Part shown: positions 43,274 through 53,199 of the stretch, in pieces
Numbering within the stretch: the stretch's first letter is position 1
Layout: the number at the start of each line of letters is the position of its first letter
Source of the DNA: Sporosarcina sp.
GTDB lineage: Bacteria > Bacillota > Bacilli > Bacillales_A > Planococcaceae
Direction of reading: 5' to 3'
DNA: 64,000 nt
NCBI GenBank assembly: GCA_026169375.1
Contig: JAPFCR010000043.1
Span: 1-64,000 of the forward strand
Position numbers and translations under genes: made by a program
Notes under the pieces: generated by a model
What the model was told of the DNA's origin: nothing
What the model saw: only the letters and a program-made list of their open reading frames with translations
Database searches by the model: none

Positions 43274-44944
43274 ATGAGAAGTAATATGATTAAGATTGGT
43301 GTAGATCGTGCACCGCATAGGAGTTTACTATATGCAACAGGACAAGTGAAACCAACAGATTTAGAAAAACCTTTTATTGGGATTTGTAACTCATACATAG
43401 ATATTATTCCAGGGCATGTCCATTTACGTGAATTTGCAGATGTAGTCAAAGATGCGATTATTGAGGCAGGCGGGATTCCGTTTGAGTTTAATACAATTGG
43501 TGTAGACGATGGGATTGCAATGGGGCATATCGGTATGCGTTATTCACTCCCAAGTCGTGAACTTATTGCAGACTCTGCAGAAACTGTGATTAATGCGCAC
43601 TGGTTTGACGGTGTGTTTTATATTCCAAACTGTGACAAAATTACGCCTGGAATGCTGATGGCAGCGGCGCGTACAAATGTCCCTTCTGTATTTGTATCGG
43701 GTGGTCCAATGGAAGCAGGTGTGAGTGCATCTGGCCAACAGATTTCATTAACTTCAGTATTCGAGGGAGTCGGCGCTCATAAGTCAGGAAAGATGTCAGC
43801 AGAAGAATTGTTAGATATTGAATTGAATGCTTGTCCAACATGCGGTTCTTGTTCAGGAATGTTCACAGCGAACTCAATGAACTGTTTAATGGAAATGTTA
43901 GGCATGACACTTCCTGGAAATGGTACAATTGTTGCTACGAGTGAGAAGCGTAAGGAATTAGTTTATGAAGCGGCAAGACAACTCATTAGAATGATTAAAG
44001 AAGATGTGAAACCGAGAGATATCATTACAAAAGAAGCAATTGATGATGCATTCGCACTCGATATGGCGATGGGTGGGTCAACGAATACAGTTTTACATAC
44101 ATTAGCCATTGCACATGAAGCGGAAATCGATTATGATTTAGCGGAAATTAATATAGTTGCAGAGAGAGTTCCTTATCTTGCCAAGATTATGCCAGCTTCA
44201 GACATTTCAATGGATGATATTAATAAAGCAGGCGGCGTCGAATCGATTATTAATGAATTGACTAAAATTCCAGGTGCGATTCATCCTGACCGAATGACAA
44301 TTACAGGTAAAACAATGGGGGAACTTGTAGGAGATCACCATATTACAAACCCAGAAGTCATTCGTACGAAAGACAATCCTTATAGTCCAGTAGGTGGATT
44401 ATCAGTATTATATGGTAATCTCGCGCCACAAGGCTCTGTCATTAAAGTAGGTGCAGTTGATCCATCGATTCAAACATTTACAGGTGAGGCAATCGTTTTT
44501 AATTCGCAAGATGAAGCACAAGAAGCGATTGATGATGGAACTGTTCAAGCAGGACATGTTGTTGTCATTCGTTATGAAGGACCTAAAGGTGGACCGGGTA
44601 TGCCTGAGATGCTTGCGCCAACGTCAGCGATTATGGGACGCGGTCTAGGAAAAGAAGTCGCACTCATTACAGACGGTCGATTTAGCGGTGCATCTCGCGG
44701 AATTTCAATTGGCCATATTTCACCAGAAGCGGCTGAAGGTGGTCCAATTGCACTCGTTCAAAACGGAGATACGATTGAAATTGACTTACCAAGTCGGACG
44801 ATGAAATTAGATGTATCAGATGAAGAATTAGCAGAACGCAAAAAAGATTTAAAACCATTCGAACCGAAAATTAAAAAAGGATGGTTAGCGCGTTATTCAA
44901 AACTTGTTACAAATGCTTCAACAGGCGGCGTAATGAGTATTTAA
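43274..44944 (+). CDS. ilvD: Dihydroxy-acid dehydratase
   Basis: 556 aa, full length. Iron-sulfur ligands and signatures are CDKITPGM and [18 protein letters not shown] region (Cys at the three expected sites), with [16 protein letters not shown] near the C-terminus. Converts dihydroxy-isovalerate and dihydroxy-methylvalerate to keto acids in valine, leucine and isoleucine synthesis. It stands alone, away from other ilv genes, with its own promoter and terminator. ATG 43274 with aaggtg eight bases upstream; a GTG nine bases earlier is less likely. Confidence 0.95.
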   Translation: MRSNMIKIGVDRAPHRSLLYATGQVKPTDLEKPFIGICNSYIDIIPGHVHLREFADVVKDAIIEAGGIPFEFNTIGVDDGIAMGHIGMRYSLPSRELIADSAETVINAHWFDGVFYIPNCDKITPGMLMAAARTNVPSVFVSGGPMEAGVSASGQQISLTSVFEGVGAHKSGKMSAEELLDIELNACPTCGSCSGMFTANSMNCLMEMLGMTLPGNGTIVATSEKRKELVYEAARQLIRMIKEDVKPRDIITKEAIDDAFALDMAMGGSTNTVLHTLAIAHEAEIDYDLAEINIVAERVPYLAKIMPASDISMDDINKAGGVESIINELTKIPGAIHPDRMTITGKTMGELVGDHHITNPEVIRTKDNPYSPVGGLSVLYGNLAPQGSVIKVGAVDPSIQTFTGEAIVFNSQDEAQEAIDDGTVQAGHVVVIRYEGPKGGPGMPEMLAPTSAIMGRGLGKEVALITDGRFSGASRGISIGHISPEAAEGGPIALVQNGDTIEIDLPSRTMKLDVSDEELAERKKDLKPFEPKIKKGWLARYSKLVTNASTGGVMSI

Positions 44945-44949
44945 AAAAT

Positions 44950-44988
44950 ATAAAATCAGCCTATTCATGCGAATAGGCTGATTTTATG
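44950..44988. terminator. Bidirectional terminator between ilvD and chemoreceptor gene
   Basis: AAAATCAGCCTATTC / GAATAGGCTGATTTT with a 4-base loop. Confidence 0.9.
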
Positions 44989-44989
44989 A

Positions 44990-46666
44990 TTAGTACTTAA
45001 ACGCTTGGATTGTTTCTTGTAAATGGATGGCCATTTCTGCTAAGTGTGTGGATGCAGCAGAAACTTCTTCCATAGATGCCATTTGCTCTTCGGATGAAGC
45101 AGCAACGCTTTGGACGTTATCAGTCGACTGTTCTGACACATGATGAATTTTATTAATGTGAGAGACGAGTTCTTCAATATCTTGTGAAATTAAATGAACT
45201 GCGTTTGTTACTTCTTCTGTTTGGTGTTGCACTTTGTCAATCGATTCATCGATCATTGTAAAAGATTGGTTGGCGATATCAACGCGTTCTTTACCTGTTT
45301 TAACTGAAGATTCATTGATGATAATTTCTTCTACAATTTTTTCTGTGTGTGCCGTAATGACTTGGACCATATTTTCAATTTCAATTGCTGCACGGTTCGA
45401 TTCATCAGCGAGGTTTCGTACTTCCGTAGCGACAACGGCAAATCCTTTGCCATGTTCCCCGCTACGTGCTGCTTCAATAGATGCGTTAATCGCAAGTAGA
45501 TTTGTTTGTTCAGCAATGCCTTTAATGACATTAACTGCTTCAGCAATTAAAGTTGTATTTGTATCGAGCTCTTTTACATCTTCAGTCAGAGCAACTGTGT
45601 TCGTAGAGATAATGTTCATTTGGTCTATAATATTATCTAAAGATACTTGCCCTTCATCAGCGAGCTGTTTTGTGGTATTTGTTGAATCGTTTACGCTATT
45701 AATATTTATTGTAATGTGACTCATTTTATCTTTTACATTTTCAGAAAGCGTATTGGCATTCGTTGTCATCTGATTTTGTTGGTCGATTCCGTGAGAAATA
45801 TCTTGGATTGATTCGGTTACAATTTCAGTAGCATAAGTTACTTCATTACTGCTCGCTGTTAACTCTTCAGCTGTTGCAGCAACTTGTTGTGAAGAATCTC
45901 CAACATTTCTGACTGTATTGCTTAATTGATCGGTCATGGAGTTGAAAGAATCAGAAAGTAATTCAAACTCATCTTTTGTTTTTAAGTTTAATTTAGTAAG
46001 GAAGTTTCCGCTTGAAAACTCACCCATTTTTTGTACAACTTCTTGAATGTTTCTCGCAATTCGTCTACCGAAAAACGTTGAAATAATGAAACTTACGATA
46101 ATAGAGAAAGTTGACAATCCAATCATGATGATTAAATTTATTTGTCCGCTTTCTTTTGTCGCGTGAATATTCTTTTCAGTTTCAGCTGCTATTTCACTCG
46201 CCATTGATTTTCCAAAAACAACTAATTTTCTTGATCCTTCTCCTAAAATAGGAGTCGCTATATCTTGAGCAGCGATTGGGTCAGTAGAAAGTAAAGGTAG
46301 GATATCTTCATCAATTCCATTTTCCCATTCATCGAGTTGTTCTAAATAGGTTGTAAATTCAGGATTATCTACACCTAAACTTTTCAAACCATCAATTCCA
46401 TCATGTAAATCTTCGCGAATGCTATAATGATTGTTTAACATTTCCTCTTTTCCATAGAGCATATATCCGCGGATTGCGGCATTCGCCCGTACTGCTTGGA
46501 ATGCAATTTCATGATAATAATTTGCAACGTTTTGTTCACTTTCAATTGTTGATAATGTTTGATTATTTTCTTTTAAATAAAATATACTGATTCCCGAAAT
46601 TATTAAAAGAAAAAGTAAAATAACCCCAAAACCAATTTGAAGTTTTGTTTTGACCGTCAATTTCAA
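44990..46666 (-). CDS. Methyl-accepting chemotaxis protein (4HB-HAMP-MCP)
   Basis: 558 aa. Transmembrane helix 1 (about 10-31), extracellular four-helix sensor (about 33-170), transmembrane helix 2 (about 173-196), HAMP (about 197-250), then the long coiled-coil signalling domain. The hairpin tip lies around [26 protein letters not shown]. Ligand unknown. TTG start 46666 with ggag nine bases upstream. Monocistronic. Confidence 0.92.
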   Translation of the reverse strand: MKLTVKTKLQIGFGVILLFLLIISGISIFYLKENNQTLSTIESEQNVANYYHEIAFQAVRANAAIRGYMLYGKEEMLNNHYSIREDLHDGIDGLKSLGVDNPEFTTYLEQLDEWENGIDEDILPLLSTDPIAAQDIATPILGEGSRKLVVFGKSMASEIAAETEKNIHATKESGQINLIIMIGLSTFSIIVSFIISTFFGRRIARNIQEVVQKMGEFSSGNFLTKLNLKTKDEFELLSDSFNSMTDQLSNTVRNVGDSSQQVAATAEELTASSNEVTYATEIVTESIQDISHGIDQQNQMTTNANTLSENVKDKMSHITININSVNDSTNTTKQLADEGQVSLDNIIDQMNIISTNTVALTEDVKELDTNTTLIAEAVNVIKGIAEQTNLLAINASIEAARSGEHGKGFAVVATEVRNLADESNRAAIEIENMVQVITAHTEKIVEEIIINESSVKTGKERVDIANQSFTMIDESIDKVQHQTEEVTNAVHLISQDIEELVSHINKIHHVSEQSTDNVQSVAASSEEQMASMEEVSAASTHLAEMAIHLQETIQAFKY

Positions 46667-46916
46667 TATCCGACACTCCTTTAAAGTTATTTAGAGAATT
46701 CTATATTAGGTAATATTTAAATACAGCTAGCAAATATAACCATTCTTTTCTAGTATGACAGATTATCAATGAAAGTGGTATAAAAATACTAGAAAGGGAG
46801 AGGGGACTTAGGGGGTATTGAAAAAAATAATGTCTAAAGAGAGAGAAGATGAATTGTTTGAAAGTTATTGCTATACTCAAGAGAAATAATGCTTTTAAAA
46901 CAAGGAGTTGTTAAAT

Positions 46917-47705
46917 ATGGTTCGAGCGATTTTTTTTGATTTAGATGATACGTTATTATGGGATGAAAAAAGTATTCAAACAGCATTTGACAAGACGTGC
47001 CAAGTTGCAGTTGAAAGATACGGATTGGAGCAAAATCAATTTGAAGAAGCAGTACGTGAGGAAGCGCGTCAACTGTATGCTACATATGAAACATATCCAT
47101 TCACAAAGATGATTGGAATTAATCCATTTGAAGGTTTGTGGGGAACGTTTAACGACGCTGGAAACGATTTTCAGAAAATGAAGGAAATCGTCCCGACGTA
47201 CCGTAAAGATGCGTGGACAGGTGGTTTGAAACGTTCAGGGATTGATGATGAGCAATTCGGTGCGGAACTGGCAACATTGTTTATTGAAAATCGTAAAGAA
47301 AATCCGTTTGTTTACGAAGAAACGTTTCGTGTACTTGATTTATTAAAAGAAGATTATAAGCTTGTGCTAATTACAAATGGTTCACCGAGTTTACAGCAGA
47401 CAAAACTTTCAATCACACCAGAGCTTATAACATACTTTGAACATATTATCATTTCAGGTGGTTTTGGTGTAGGAAAGCCAGACCCTTCTATATTTGAACA
47501 TGTGCTTGAATTATGTGATGTACAAGCAGCGGAAGCTTTAATGGTAGGGGACAATAGAATGACTGACATATTAGGCGCTAATCGTGTAGGCATTCCTTCT
47601 GTTTGGATTAATCGTAAAAATGAAGAACCGATCGAAGAAGTGACGCCGACTTATGAAATCGCAAGTTTAGAAGAGTTACAAGAAATTATTAATAAAAAGA
47701 AATAA
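46917..47705 (+). CDS. HAD-family hydrolase (YsaA-like, possible phosphoserine phosphatase)
   Basis: 262 aa, HAD subfamily IA. Motif I FFDLDDTLLW, motif II TNGSPSLQ, Lys in GVGKPDPSIF, motif IV GDNRMTDILGA; a helical cap lies between about 18 and 100. Close to B. subtilis YsaA, which has been linked to phosphoserine hydrolysis. Its position next to the convergent serine genes supports that role, but many YsaA-like proteins are promiscuous. ATG 46917 has aaggag nine bases upstream; an upstream TTG overlaps the site. Confidence 0.82.
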   Translation: MVRAIFFDLDDTLLWDEKSIQTAFDKTCQVAVERYGLEQNQFEEAVREEARQLYATYETYPFTKMIGINPFEGLWGTFNDAGNDFQKMKEIVPTYRKDAWTGGLKRSGIDDEQFGAELATLFIENRKENPFVYEETFRVLDLLKEDYKLVLITNGSPSLQQTKLSITPELITYFEHIIISGGFGVGKPDPSIFEHVLELCDVQAAEALMVGDNRMTDILGANRVGIPSVWINRKNEEPIEEVTPTYEIASLEELQEIINKKK

Positions 47706-47708
47706 TAA

Positions 47709-47748
47709 TCAAGCCCAAAATGGTTGCGTAACCATTTTGGGCTTTTGG
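47709..47748. terminator. Bidirectional terminator between HAD gene and serA
   Basis: AAGCCCAAAATGGTT / AACCATTTTGGGCTT around a short loop. Confidence 0.9.
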
Positions 47749-47755
47749 TAAAAGG

Positions 47756-49342
47756 TTATAGCTTTAGTGCTGTTACATCAAAAATATCATCTAATTCTTT
47801 TAGCTGATTCACATCATATCCGCCGACGTACTCATCGATTGTAAGCATCATAATTGCATCCCCACCGATATTTGTACGGCCAACTTGCATCGCTGCAATA
47901 TTAATATTTTCTTTTGCGAGTATGGTTCCAACACGTCCAATTGCACCTGGTTGGTCTTGGTGACGAACGAAGATTAAATTACCTTCAGGCACAACATCGA
48001 CATAATATTTATCTACTTTGACGATCCGACCACCTAAACCGTTTAACAATGTACCAGAAACACTTCGCTCTCCATGTTTTGTACGCGCACTTACTGTGAT
48101 TAAGTTCGTAAAGCTTTTTGTTGTAGACGTTTTATGTTCATTCACTGTGATGCCAATTTGGTCCGCTAAGTATTTTGCGTTCACATCATTTACATGGTCT
48201 CCAAGATTGCCTTTTAATAATCCTTTTAATGTGTTTCTCGTTAAAGGACGCACATCAAACCCAGCTACATCGCCGTAGTAATGAATCGTAACTTCTTCAA
48301 CAATGCCATCAATTAACTGAGAAACAAAGGCGCCTAGTTTTTCGGTCAAGTCAAAGAAAGGTGCTACTTTCCCCATGAGTTCTTTTGAAACTGAAGGTAA
48401 GTTCACAGGATTTTGAACAAGTCCGTGTGTTAGAAAGCTCACAACATCCGCAGATACATCAATCGCAACGCTTTCCTGCGCTTCTATTGTACTTGCTGCT
48501 AAATGTGGTGTGGCAATGACTTGTGGAAGTGTCAGCAGTTTATGACCGACGAATGGTTCTTCTTCAAACACGTCTAATGCTGCACCAGCAACTTTTCCAC
48601 TGACAATCGCATCGTATAATGCATCTTCATTCACAATACCACCGCGTGCACAGTTTACAAGTTGTACACCATCTTTCATCAGTTTAAAAGCTTCTTCATC
48701 TATTAAGTTTTTCGTTTCTTTTAACAGCGGTGTATGAATCGAAATGAAATCTCCCGCACGTAACACCTCTTCTAAAGTTCCTTTGGTAATCCCAAGTTTA
48801 TGTGCTTTTTCTGATGTAAGGAAAGGGTCATAAGCAACAACTTGCATTCGCTGACCTTTTGCGCGTGCAGCTACTTCAGATCCAATTCGACCAAGCCCAA
48901 CAACACCTAATGTTTTATTTTTAACTTCAACACCAACAAAAGACTTCCGGTCCCATTCTTTATTTTTTAAAGAGATGAAAGCTTGAGGAATTTTCCGAGC
49001 AAGTGCTGTGAGCATTGCCATCGTATGTTCTGCCGCTGAGTTTGTATTTCCATCTGGTGCATTCACGACAATGACGCCGTTTTCAGTCGCAGCGCTTAAG
49101 TCAATATTATCCACACCAACACCAGCACGTCCGATTATTTTTAAATTTGGTGCGCTTTCAATGACTGCACGTGTTACCGATGTTTGACTTCGAATAAGAA
49201 GCGCATCATAATGGTTAATTTCATCGAGTAATTCTTCATTTGTTAAGTCCGTTTTCACTGTTAGTTCGAAGTTCTCCGCTTGTCTTAATGGAAAAATACC
49301 ATCTTCGCTTAATGGATCAGTGATTAATACTTGAAATGTCAT
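47756..49342 (-). CDS. serA: D-3-phosphoglycerate dehydrogenase
   Basis: 528 aa, the long (type I) form. Substrate/NAD core with [24 protein letters not shown] (dinucleotide motif), [13 protein letters not shown] and the HLAAST catalytic His region. Then an allosteric ASB domain (about 320-450) and a C-terminal ACT domain (about 455-528) for serine feedback. Catalyses the first step of serine synthesis. The start overlaps the upstream aminotransferase stop (ATGA). Under the serine T-box 1.2 kb upstream. Confidence 0.95.
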   Translation of the reverse strand: MTFQVLITDPLSEDGIFPLRQAENFELTVKTDLTNEELLDEINHYDALLIRSQTSVTRAVIESAPNLKIIGRAGVGVDNIDLSAATENGVIVVNAPDGNTNSAAEHTMAMLTALARKIPQAFISLKNKEWDRKSFVGVEVKNKTLGVVGLGRIGSEVAARAKGQRMQVVAYDPFLTSEKAHKLGITKGTLEEVLRAGDFISIHTPLLKETKNLIDEEAFKLMKDGVQLVNCARGGIVNEDALYDAIVSGKVAGAALDVFEEEPFVGHKLLTLPQVIATPHLAASTIEAQESVAIDVSADVVSFLTHGLVQNPVNLPSVSKELMGKVAPFFDLTEKLGAFVSQLIDGIVEEVTIHYYGDVAGFDVRPLTRNTLKGLLKGNLGDHVNDVNAKYLADQIGITVNEHKTSTTKSFTNLITVSARTKHGERSVSGTLLNGLGGRIVKVDKYYVDVVPEGNLIFVRHQDQPGAIGRVGTILAKENINIAAMQVGRTNIGGDAIMMLTIDEYVGGYDVNQLKELDDIFDVTALKL

Positions 49343-50499
49343 TTGTTAATCCCTTCCTCTAGGTAAACTTGTTGAGCAGCGGCAGTTCCGCTGCCTAATT
49401 GAATATCTTGTCCCATTTTTTGTAAACCAATTTCAATTGCGCTAATCGTTTGTAATACATCTGCAGGAGAGCAGTAGCCCATATGACCAATACGGAAGAT
49501 TTCATTAGCCAGATGTTGCTGACCACCTGCAACAATTAAATTAAATTCTTGTTGTAGTACTTTTCTAAAGTCCGCAGCTTTAAATTGTGTCGGATGAACT
49601 GCTGTAACAGTAGGAGAAGCATGTTCATCATTAGCCAGGAGTGGTAATTGTAAAGCTTTCATTGCGGCACGTACCATTTTCATCATGAGTTGATGACGTT
49701 TGTATATGTTTTCTAATCCTTCACGGTCAAATAATACTAATGTTTCTTCAAGCCCATAGAGTAATGAAGAAGCTGGCGTAAATGGTGTTGTGTTTTTTTC
49801 AATATTTTGACGGTATTTTTTCAAATCAAAATAAAAAGTAGGACGTTTATTTGTTTCGATTCTTTCCCATGCACGCTTATTGCAAGCAACGAATGCAAGG
49901 CCCGCTGGAAGCATGAAAGCTTTTTGAGAACCTGTCACAACAATATCAACACCCCAATGATCCATTTCAATCGGTGTTCCACCAATGCTTGAAACACCAT
50001 CGATAATGATAAGCGCATCAGAAATTGAACGAACAGCTTGTGCAATTTCTTGAATTGGATTTAAAACACCTGTAGAAGTTTCACATTGTGTAATAAAAAT
50101 CGCACGAATCTCTGGATGACTTTGAACATAATCTGTGATTTCTTTAGCTGTTACAGCATGTCCCCATTCGATATCTAGGCGATGCGTTTTGGCACCATGC
50201 GCTTCACAAATTTGGGAGAAACGATCGCCAAATGCGCCTGTTACAGCTACAAGTACTTCTTCTTCTGGATGGACGGCATTAACAAAAGCAGTTTCCATTC
50301 CACCTGTGCCACTACTCGCGATAATTGCAACTTCTTCTGATACACCAAAAACTTTTTGTAATCTAGGTCTAACTCCTTTCAAAAGTGCTGATGTTTCTTC
50401 ACTTCTGTGACCAATCATTGGTTTGTTCATCGCTCTTTGAACAACTGGTGGAATCGGTGTTGGTCCCGGAATACGTAAAATTTGCTGATCTGTTAACAT
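49339..50499 (-). CDS. Class V PLP aminotransferase (alanine-glyoxylate family), probable phosphoserine aminotransferase
   Basis: 386 aa fold-type I aminotransferase of the AGXT/PucG branch, not classic SerC. Starts with RIPGPTPIPPVV and has SGTGGMETAF (phosphate-binding loop), IIDGVSSIGGTPIEMD and the PLP lysine in VTGSQKAFMLPAG. Because it is translationally coupled to serA and lies behind a serine T-box, I infer that it makes phosphoserine (or serine) in this organism. No canonical serC is visible in the window. agagggg lies eight bases before ATG 50499. Confidence 0.85.
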   Translation of the reverse strand: MLTDQQILRIPGPTPIPPVVQRAMNKPMIGHRSEETSALLKGVRPRLQKVFGVSEEVAIIASSGTGGMETAFVNAVHPEEEVLVAVTGAFGDRFSQICEAHGAKTHRLDIEWGHAVTAKEITDYVQSHPEIRAIFITQCETSTGVLNPIQEIAQAVRSISDALIIIDGVSSIGGTPIEMDHWGVDIVVTGSQKAFMLPAGLAFVACNKRAWERIETNKRPTFYFDLKKYRQNIEKNTTPFTPASSLLYGLEETLVLFDREGLENIYKRHQLMMKMVRAAMKALQLPLLANDEHASPTVTAVHPTQFKAADFRKVLQQEFNLIVAGGQQHLANEIFRIGHMGYCSPADVLQTISAIEIGLQKMGQDIQLGSGTAAAQQVYLEEGINK

Positions 50500-50818
50500 G
50501 TAAAAAACCCCTCTCTTAGTATCAAAATATATAAAAAAGACCTTTCGCTCCCTCTATAAAAAAGGGGCGAAAGGTCTGTCAACACTTACGCGGTACCACC
50601 CTAGGTTGCTAACTTGTATTGCTATAAGCACACAAGTAGCCTCAAAGATCTCATGCTTAACGAGCATGAAGCGGATAGACGTACTATTTTGTTCAGTCTA
50701 TCTATTCAGGAGTGCTGTTTTATATAAAAATCACTAGTTTCCACCAACCACTAGCTCTCTGTTAGATTTTTAATTATAAAATATATCTCCATCAAAATAA
50801 TTTATTATTAATTTTGTT
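50500..50818 (-). promoter_or_regulatory. T-box riboswitch leader with serine specifier (AGC)
   Basis: Minus strand: T-box AGGGTGGTACCGCG at about 50602-50589, preceded by stem I (CTAGT/ACTAG hairpin) and a long second stem (ATAGAC/GTCTAT, CATGCTCG/CGAGCATG-type arms). By position before ACUCCUGAA the specifier is AGC (50716-50714); the nearby TCC is also a Ser codon. The terminator GACCTTTCGC / GCGAAAGGTC with T run is at 50577-50533. Serine starvation would allow read-through into the aminotransferase and serA. Confidence 0.9.
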
Positions 50819-50824
50819 GAATTT

Positions 50825-50853
50825 ATTCTAAATAAAAAGAAATGAAATGTCAA
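50825..50853 (-). promoter_or_regulatory. Sigma-A promoter of the serine T-box operon
   Basis: Minus strand TTGACA (50853-50848), 17-base spacer, TAGAAT (50830-50825). Confidence 0.75.
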
Positions 50854-50968
50854 TCTTTTTTGGAGAAAGATTAAGTTTTTTGATATTTATAAAGGAAAAT
50901 CAGGTTTCGGGAAAAATTTACTCTTTGTTAAGATGAATAAGTAGATTTTGTATAATTTCAATATCTGG

Positions 50969-51049
50969 TTATAACATTAGAGTAGGGAGAAAAGCAAAAA
51001 CAAAAAGGAAAATCAGATTTGCACCAATCGTTGAACGAATAAAATTCAT
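50969..51049 (-). CDS. Predicted 26-aa membrane microprotein
   Basis: Minus-strand frame of 26 residues from ATG 51049: MNFIRSTIGANLIFLFVFA then FLPTLML. aggtagga lies seven to nine bases before the ATG. It is one hydrophobic helix preceded by an Arg. It shares an IR....AN...LF.F..LP.L pattern with the microprotein at 41624-41484. Unknown function; possibly a membrane-subunit-like or sporulation peptide. Confidence 0.4.
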   Translation of the reverse strand: MNFIRSTIGANLIFLFVFAFLPTLML

Positions 51050-51149
51050 AATTTTTTCCTACCTTTCAAACTCAATGATCGATATAATTGAATAGTGAGA
51101 TAACTCATTGAAGTGATTAAAAAAGAAAGCAAAATACATTTAAAAGTCT

Positions 51150-51236
51150 TTAAATTGACATTCTTTTTATAAAGTAGATGTTGTATAAACACTTAATTAA
51201 TTGTAATATAAGTAAATATATGTGCAATTCCGACAT
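51150..51236 (-). CDS. Predicted 28-aa hydrophobic peptide
   Basis: Minus-strand frame from ATG 51236: MSELHIYLLILQLIKCLYNI then YFIKRMSI. The ribosome site aaggag lies eight bases before the ATG, as good as those of long genes. An in-frame upstream extension to 51341 exists but would skip this site. The gap 50854-51472 otherwise contains only the 26-aa frame and AT-rich sequence. No homologue recognised; could be spurious. Confidence 0.35.
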   Translation of the reverse strand: MSELHIYLLILQLIKCLYNIYFIKRMSI

Positions 51237-51472
51237 TGTTTTAGCTCCTTCTATTCTATTTTTCTCTCTGTTGAAAAATAGTGAAAGTGAGGCTATTCTA
51301 CACCCACATGATAATTTCAAAGAAATGTTAGCAAAACTCATAGGATTTTAAACTGAGAAAAGAAAAAACTATGTTTATATTAAATCTGTTTGTTTGAATA
51401 TTGGAAAAATAAAATGCTTTAGCGCGAAAAAATGTATAAGAAACTTGGTAAATTTATGAAAGGGATGAGTGT

Positions 51473-52858
51473 ATGTTGACGAATGTAAATGAAACGTATA
51501 ATGACCCAAAAAAACTAGCGAATGATTATGTACATGATGTATATAAACAATTAAAAGTAAGAAATCCAGATGAAATTGAGTTTTTACAAGCGACAAGAGA
51601 AATATTCGATTCACTGCGGCCGGTGTTTATGAAAAATCCACATTACATAGACCATGGAATTCTCGAACGGATTACGGAGCCAGATCGGATTATTACTTTT
51701 CGCGTGACGTGGGAAGATGATCAAGGGAAAGTTCATGTAAACCGTGGCTATCGTATTCAATTTAATAGTGAACTTGGTCCTTATAAAGGGGGAATTCGTT
51801 ATCATCCTTCAGTCAATTTAAGTATTATGAAATTTTTAGCATTCGAACAAATTTTCAAGAATTCTCTTACTGGTCAACCAATTGGCGGTGGAAAAGGGGG
51901 TTCTGATTTCGATCCGAAAAATAAATCAGAACGTGAAATCATGCGTTTTACCCAAAGTTTTATGACTGAATTGTCGAAGTACTTGGGACCTGATAAAGAT
52001 GTGCCAGCAGGTGATATTGGCGTTGGTAGAAGAGAAGTTGGCTATATGGCGGGACAATATAATCGTATAAATGGTGGTTTTGAGCCGGGTGTCTTTACGG
52101 GGAAAGATCCAAACTATGGCGGGAGTTTAGGTAGGCAAGAAGCAACAGGATATGGAACAGTTTATTTTGCTGAAGAAATGTTAAAGACGAATGATTTAAG
52201 TTTTAAAGGCAGTAGAGTGATTGTATCTGGCTCTGGAAACGTTTCAACTTACGCAATGGAAAAGGCGATTGAACTCGGTGCGACAGTCATTGCCTGTAGT
52301 GATTCAAGTGGCTATATTTACGATGAAAATGGAATTGATGTTGAAACGGTTAAACAAATTAAAGAAGGATCAGGAGAACGGATTAAAACATATCGAAAAT
52401 ACCATGAGACCGCAAAGTATGTAAAAGGCTGCGAAAACATTTGGTCTTTACCATGTGAAATCGTATTGCCATGTGCGACACAAAATGAGCTTGATGAACA
52501 TGCGGCTGCCACGTTAATTCAAAATGGTCTAAAAGCAATTGCGGAAGGAGCAAATATGCCTTGTACACAGGAAGCAATCGAACTGTTTCAAGAGAAAGGA
52601 ATTTTATTTGCTCCAGCAAAAGCTGCAAATGCAGGAGGTGTCGCGGTGTCGGCAATGGAAATGTCGCAAAATAGTATGCGATTAAATTGGACTGCTGAAG
52701 AAGTCGATGAGAAATTAAAAGAAGTCATGAAGAATATTTATAAAAGTTGTGTAGAAGCAGCAGAAAAATACGGACACACAGGTGATTTGGTTGTCGGTGC
52801 AAATATTGCAGGTTTTTTAAAAGTAGCAAATGCGATGGTTAGCCATGGGATTCGTTAA
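51473..52858 (+). CDS. gdhA: NADP-specific glutamate dehydrogenase
   Basis: 461 aa, hexameric class I enzyme of the NADP type. YKGGIRYHPSVNLSIMKFL, PIGGGKGGSDFDPKNKS (catalytic Lys and signature), DVPAGDIGVGRREVGYM and a Rossmann part with IVSGSGNVSTYA. Assimilates ammonia onto 2-oxoglutarate. The GGGKGGSDFDP form and full-length N-terminus separate it from the catabolic RocG/GudB type. aaaggga before ATG 51473. Confidence 0.94.
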   Translation: MLTNVNETYNDPKKLANDYVHDVYKQLKVRNPDEIEFLQATREIFDSLRPVFMKNPHYIDHGILERITEPDRIITFRVTWEDDQGKVHVNRGYRIQFNSELGPYKGGIRYHPSVNLSIMKFLAFEQIFKNSLTGQPIGGGKGGSDFDPKNKSEREIMRFTQSFMTELSKYLGPDKDVPAGDIGVGRREVGYMAGQYNRINGGFEPGVFTGKDPNYGGSLGRQEATGYGTVYFAEEMLKTNDLSFKGSRVIVSGSGNVSTYAMEKAIELGATVIACSDSSGYIYDENGIDVETVKQIKEGSGERIKTYRKYHETAKYVKGCENIWSLPCEIVLPCATQNELDEHAAATLIQNGLKAIAEGANMPCTQEAIELFQEKGILFAPAKAANAGGVAVSAMEMSQNSMRLNWTAEEVDEKLKEVMKNIYKSCVEAAEKYGHTGDLVVGANIAGFLKVANAMVSHGIR

Positions 52859-52892
52859 TGTGCTACATATTCATATGAATTTTAAGAGTTGA

Positions 52893-52952
52893 AAAGAGCT
52901 GTTATGTAAAATGAATCCGGGGGGATTTATTTTACATAAAGCTTTTTTGTTT
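52893..52952 (+). terminator. Rho-independent terminator after gdhA
   Basis: GAGCTGTTATGTAAAAT / ATTTTACATAAAGCTTT with a GC-rich loop and TTTTTT. Confidence 0.8.
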
Positions 52953-53075
52953 TTTAGAAATACATTTAAATAGTAAAAATAAGCTTTAAAAGTACATAAA
53001 TAGGTAATAGATAAGCAGGTCCTAATTACTTCTATATAAAGCGTTTTTTCTTAATTAAAATTATGTCATGATAGT

Positions 53076-53130
53076 TTGTGCCAAAAAGGTATTTTCTTTC
53101 AATTGTGAAAGGCATTGTGAACGCTTTAAA
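53076..53130 (+). promoter_or_regulatory. Candidate CcpA (cre) site and MtlR half-site upstream of mtlA
   Basis: TTGTGAACGCTTTAAA at 53115-53130 matches the cre consensus WTGNNARCGNWWWCAW with one mismatch. TTGTGCCAA at 53076-53084 matches one half of the MtlR operator (TGTGNCAA). The other half is not clear. Confidence 0.5.
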
Positions 53131-53199
53131 ATAAAAAGTGGGAACATAATAGTAAAAGGAAGAAAAAATAAAACAAATTATAGAAAGGAGTTTTAAATA

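Noticed and set aside
45234-45719. 161-codon frame opposite the chemoreceptor gene
   Set aside because: Exact shadow of the MCP signalling domain in another frame; the product is Ser/Thr-rich without family features or ribosome site.
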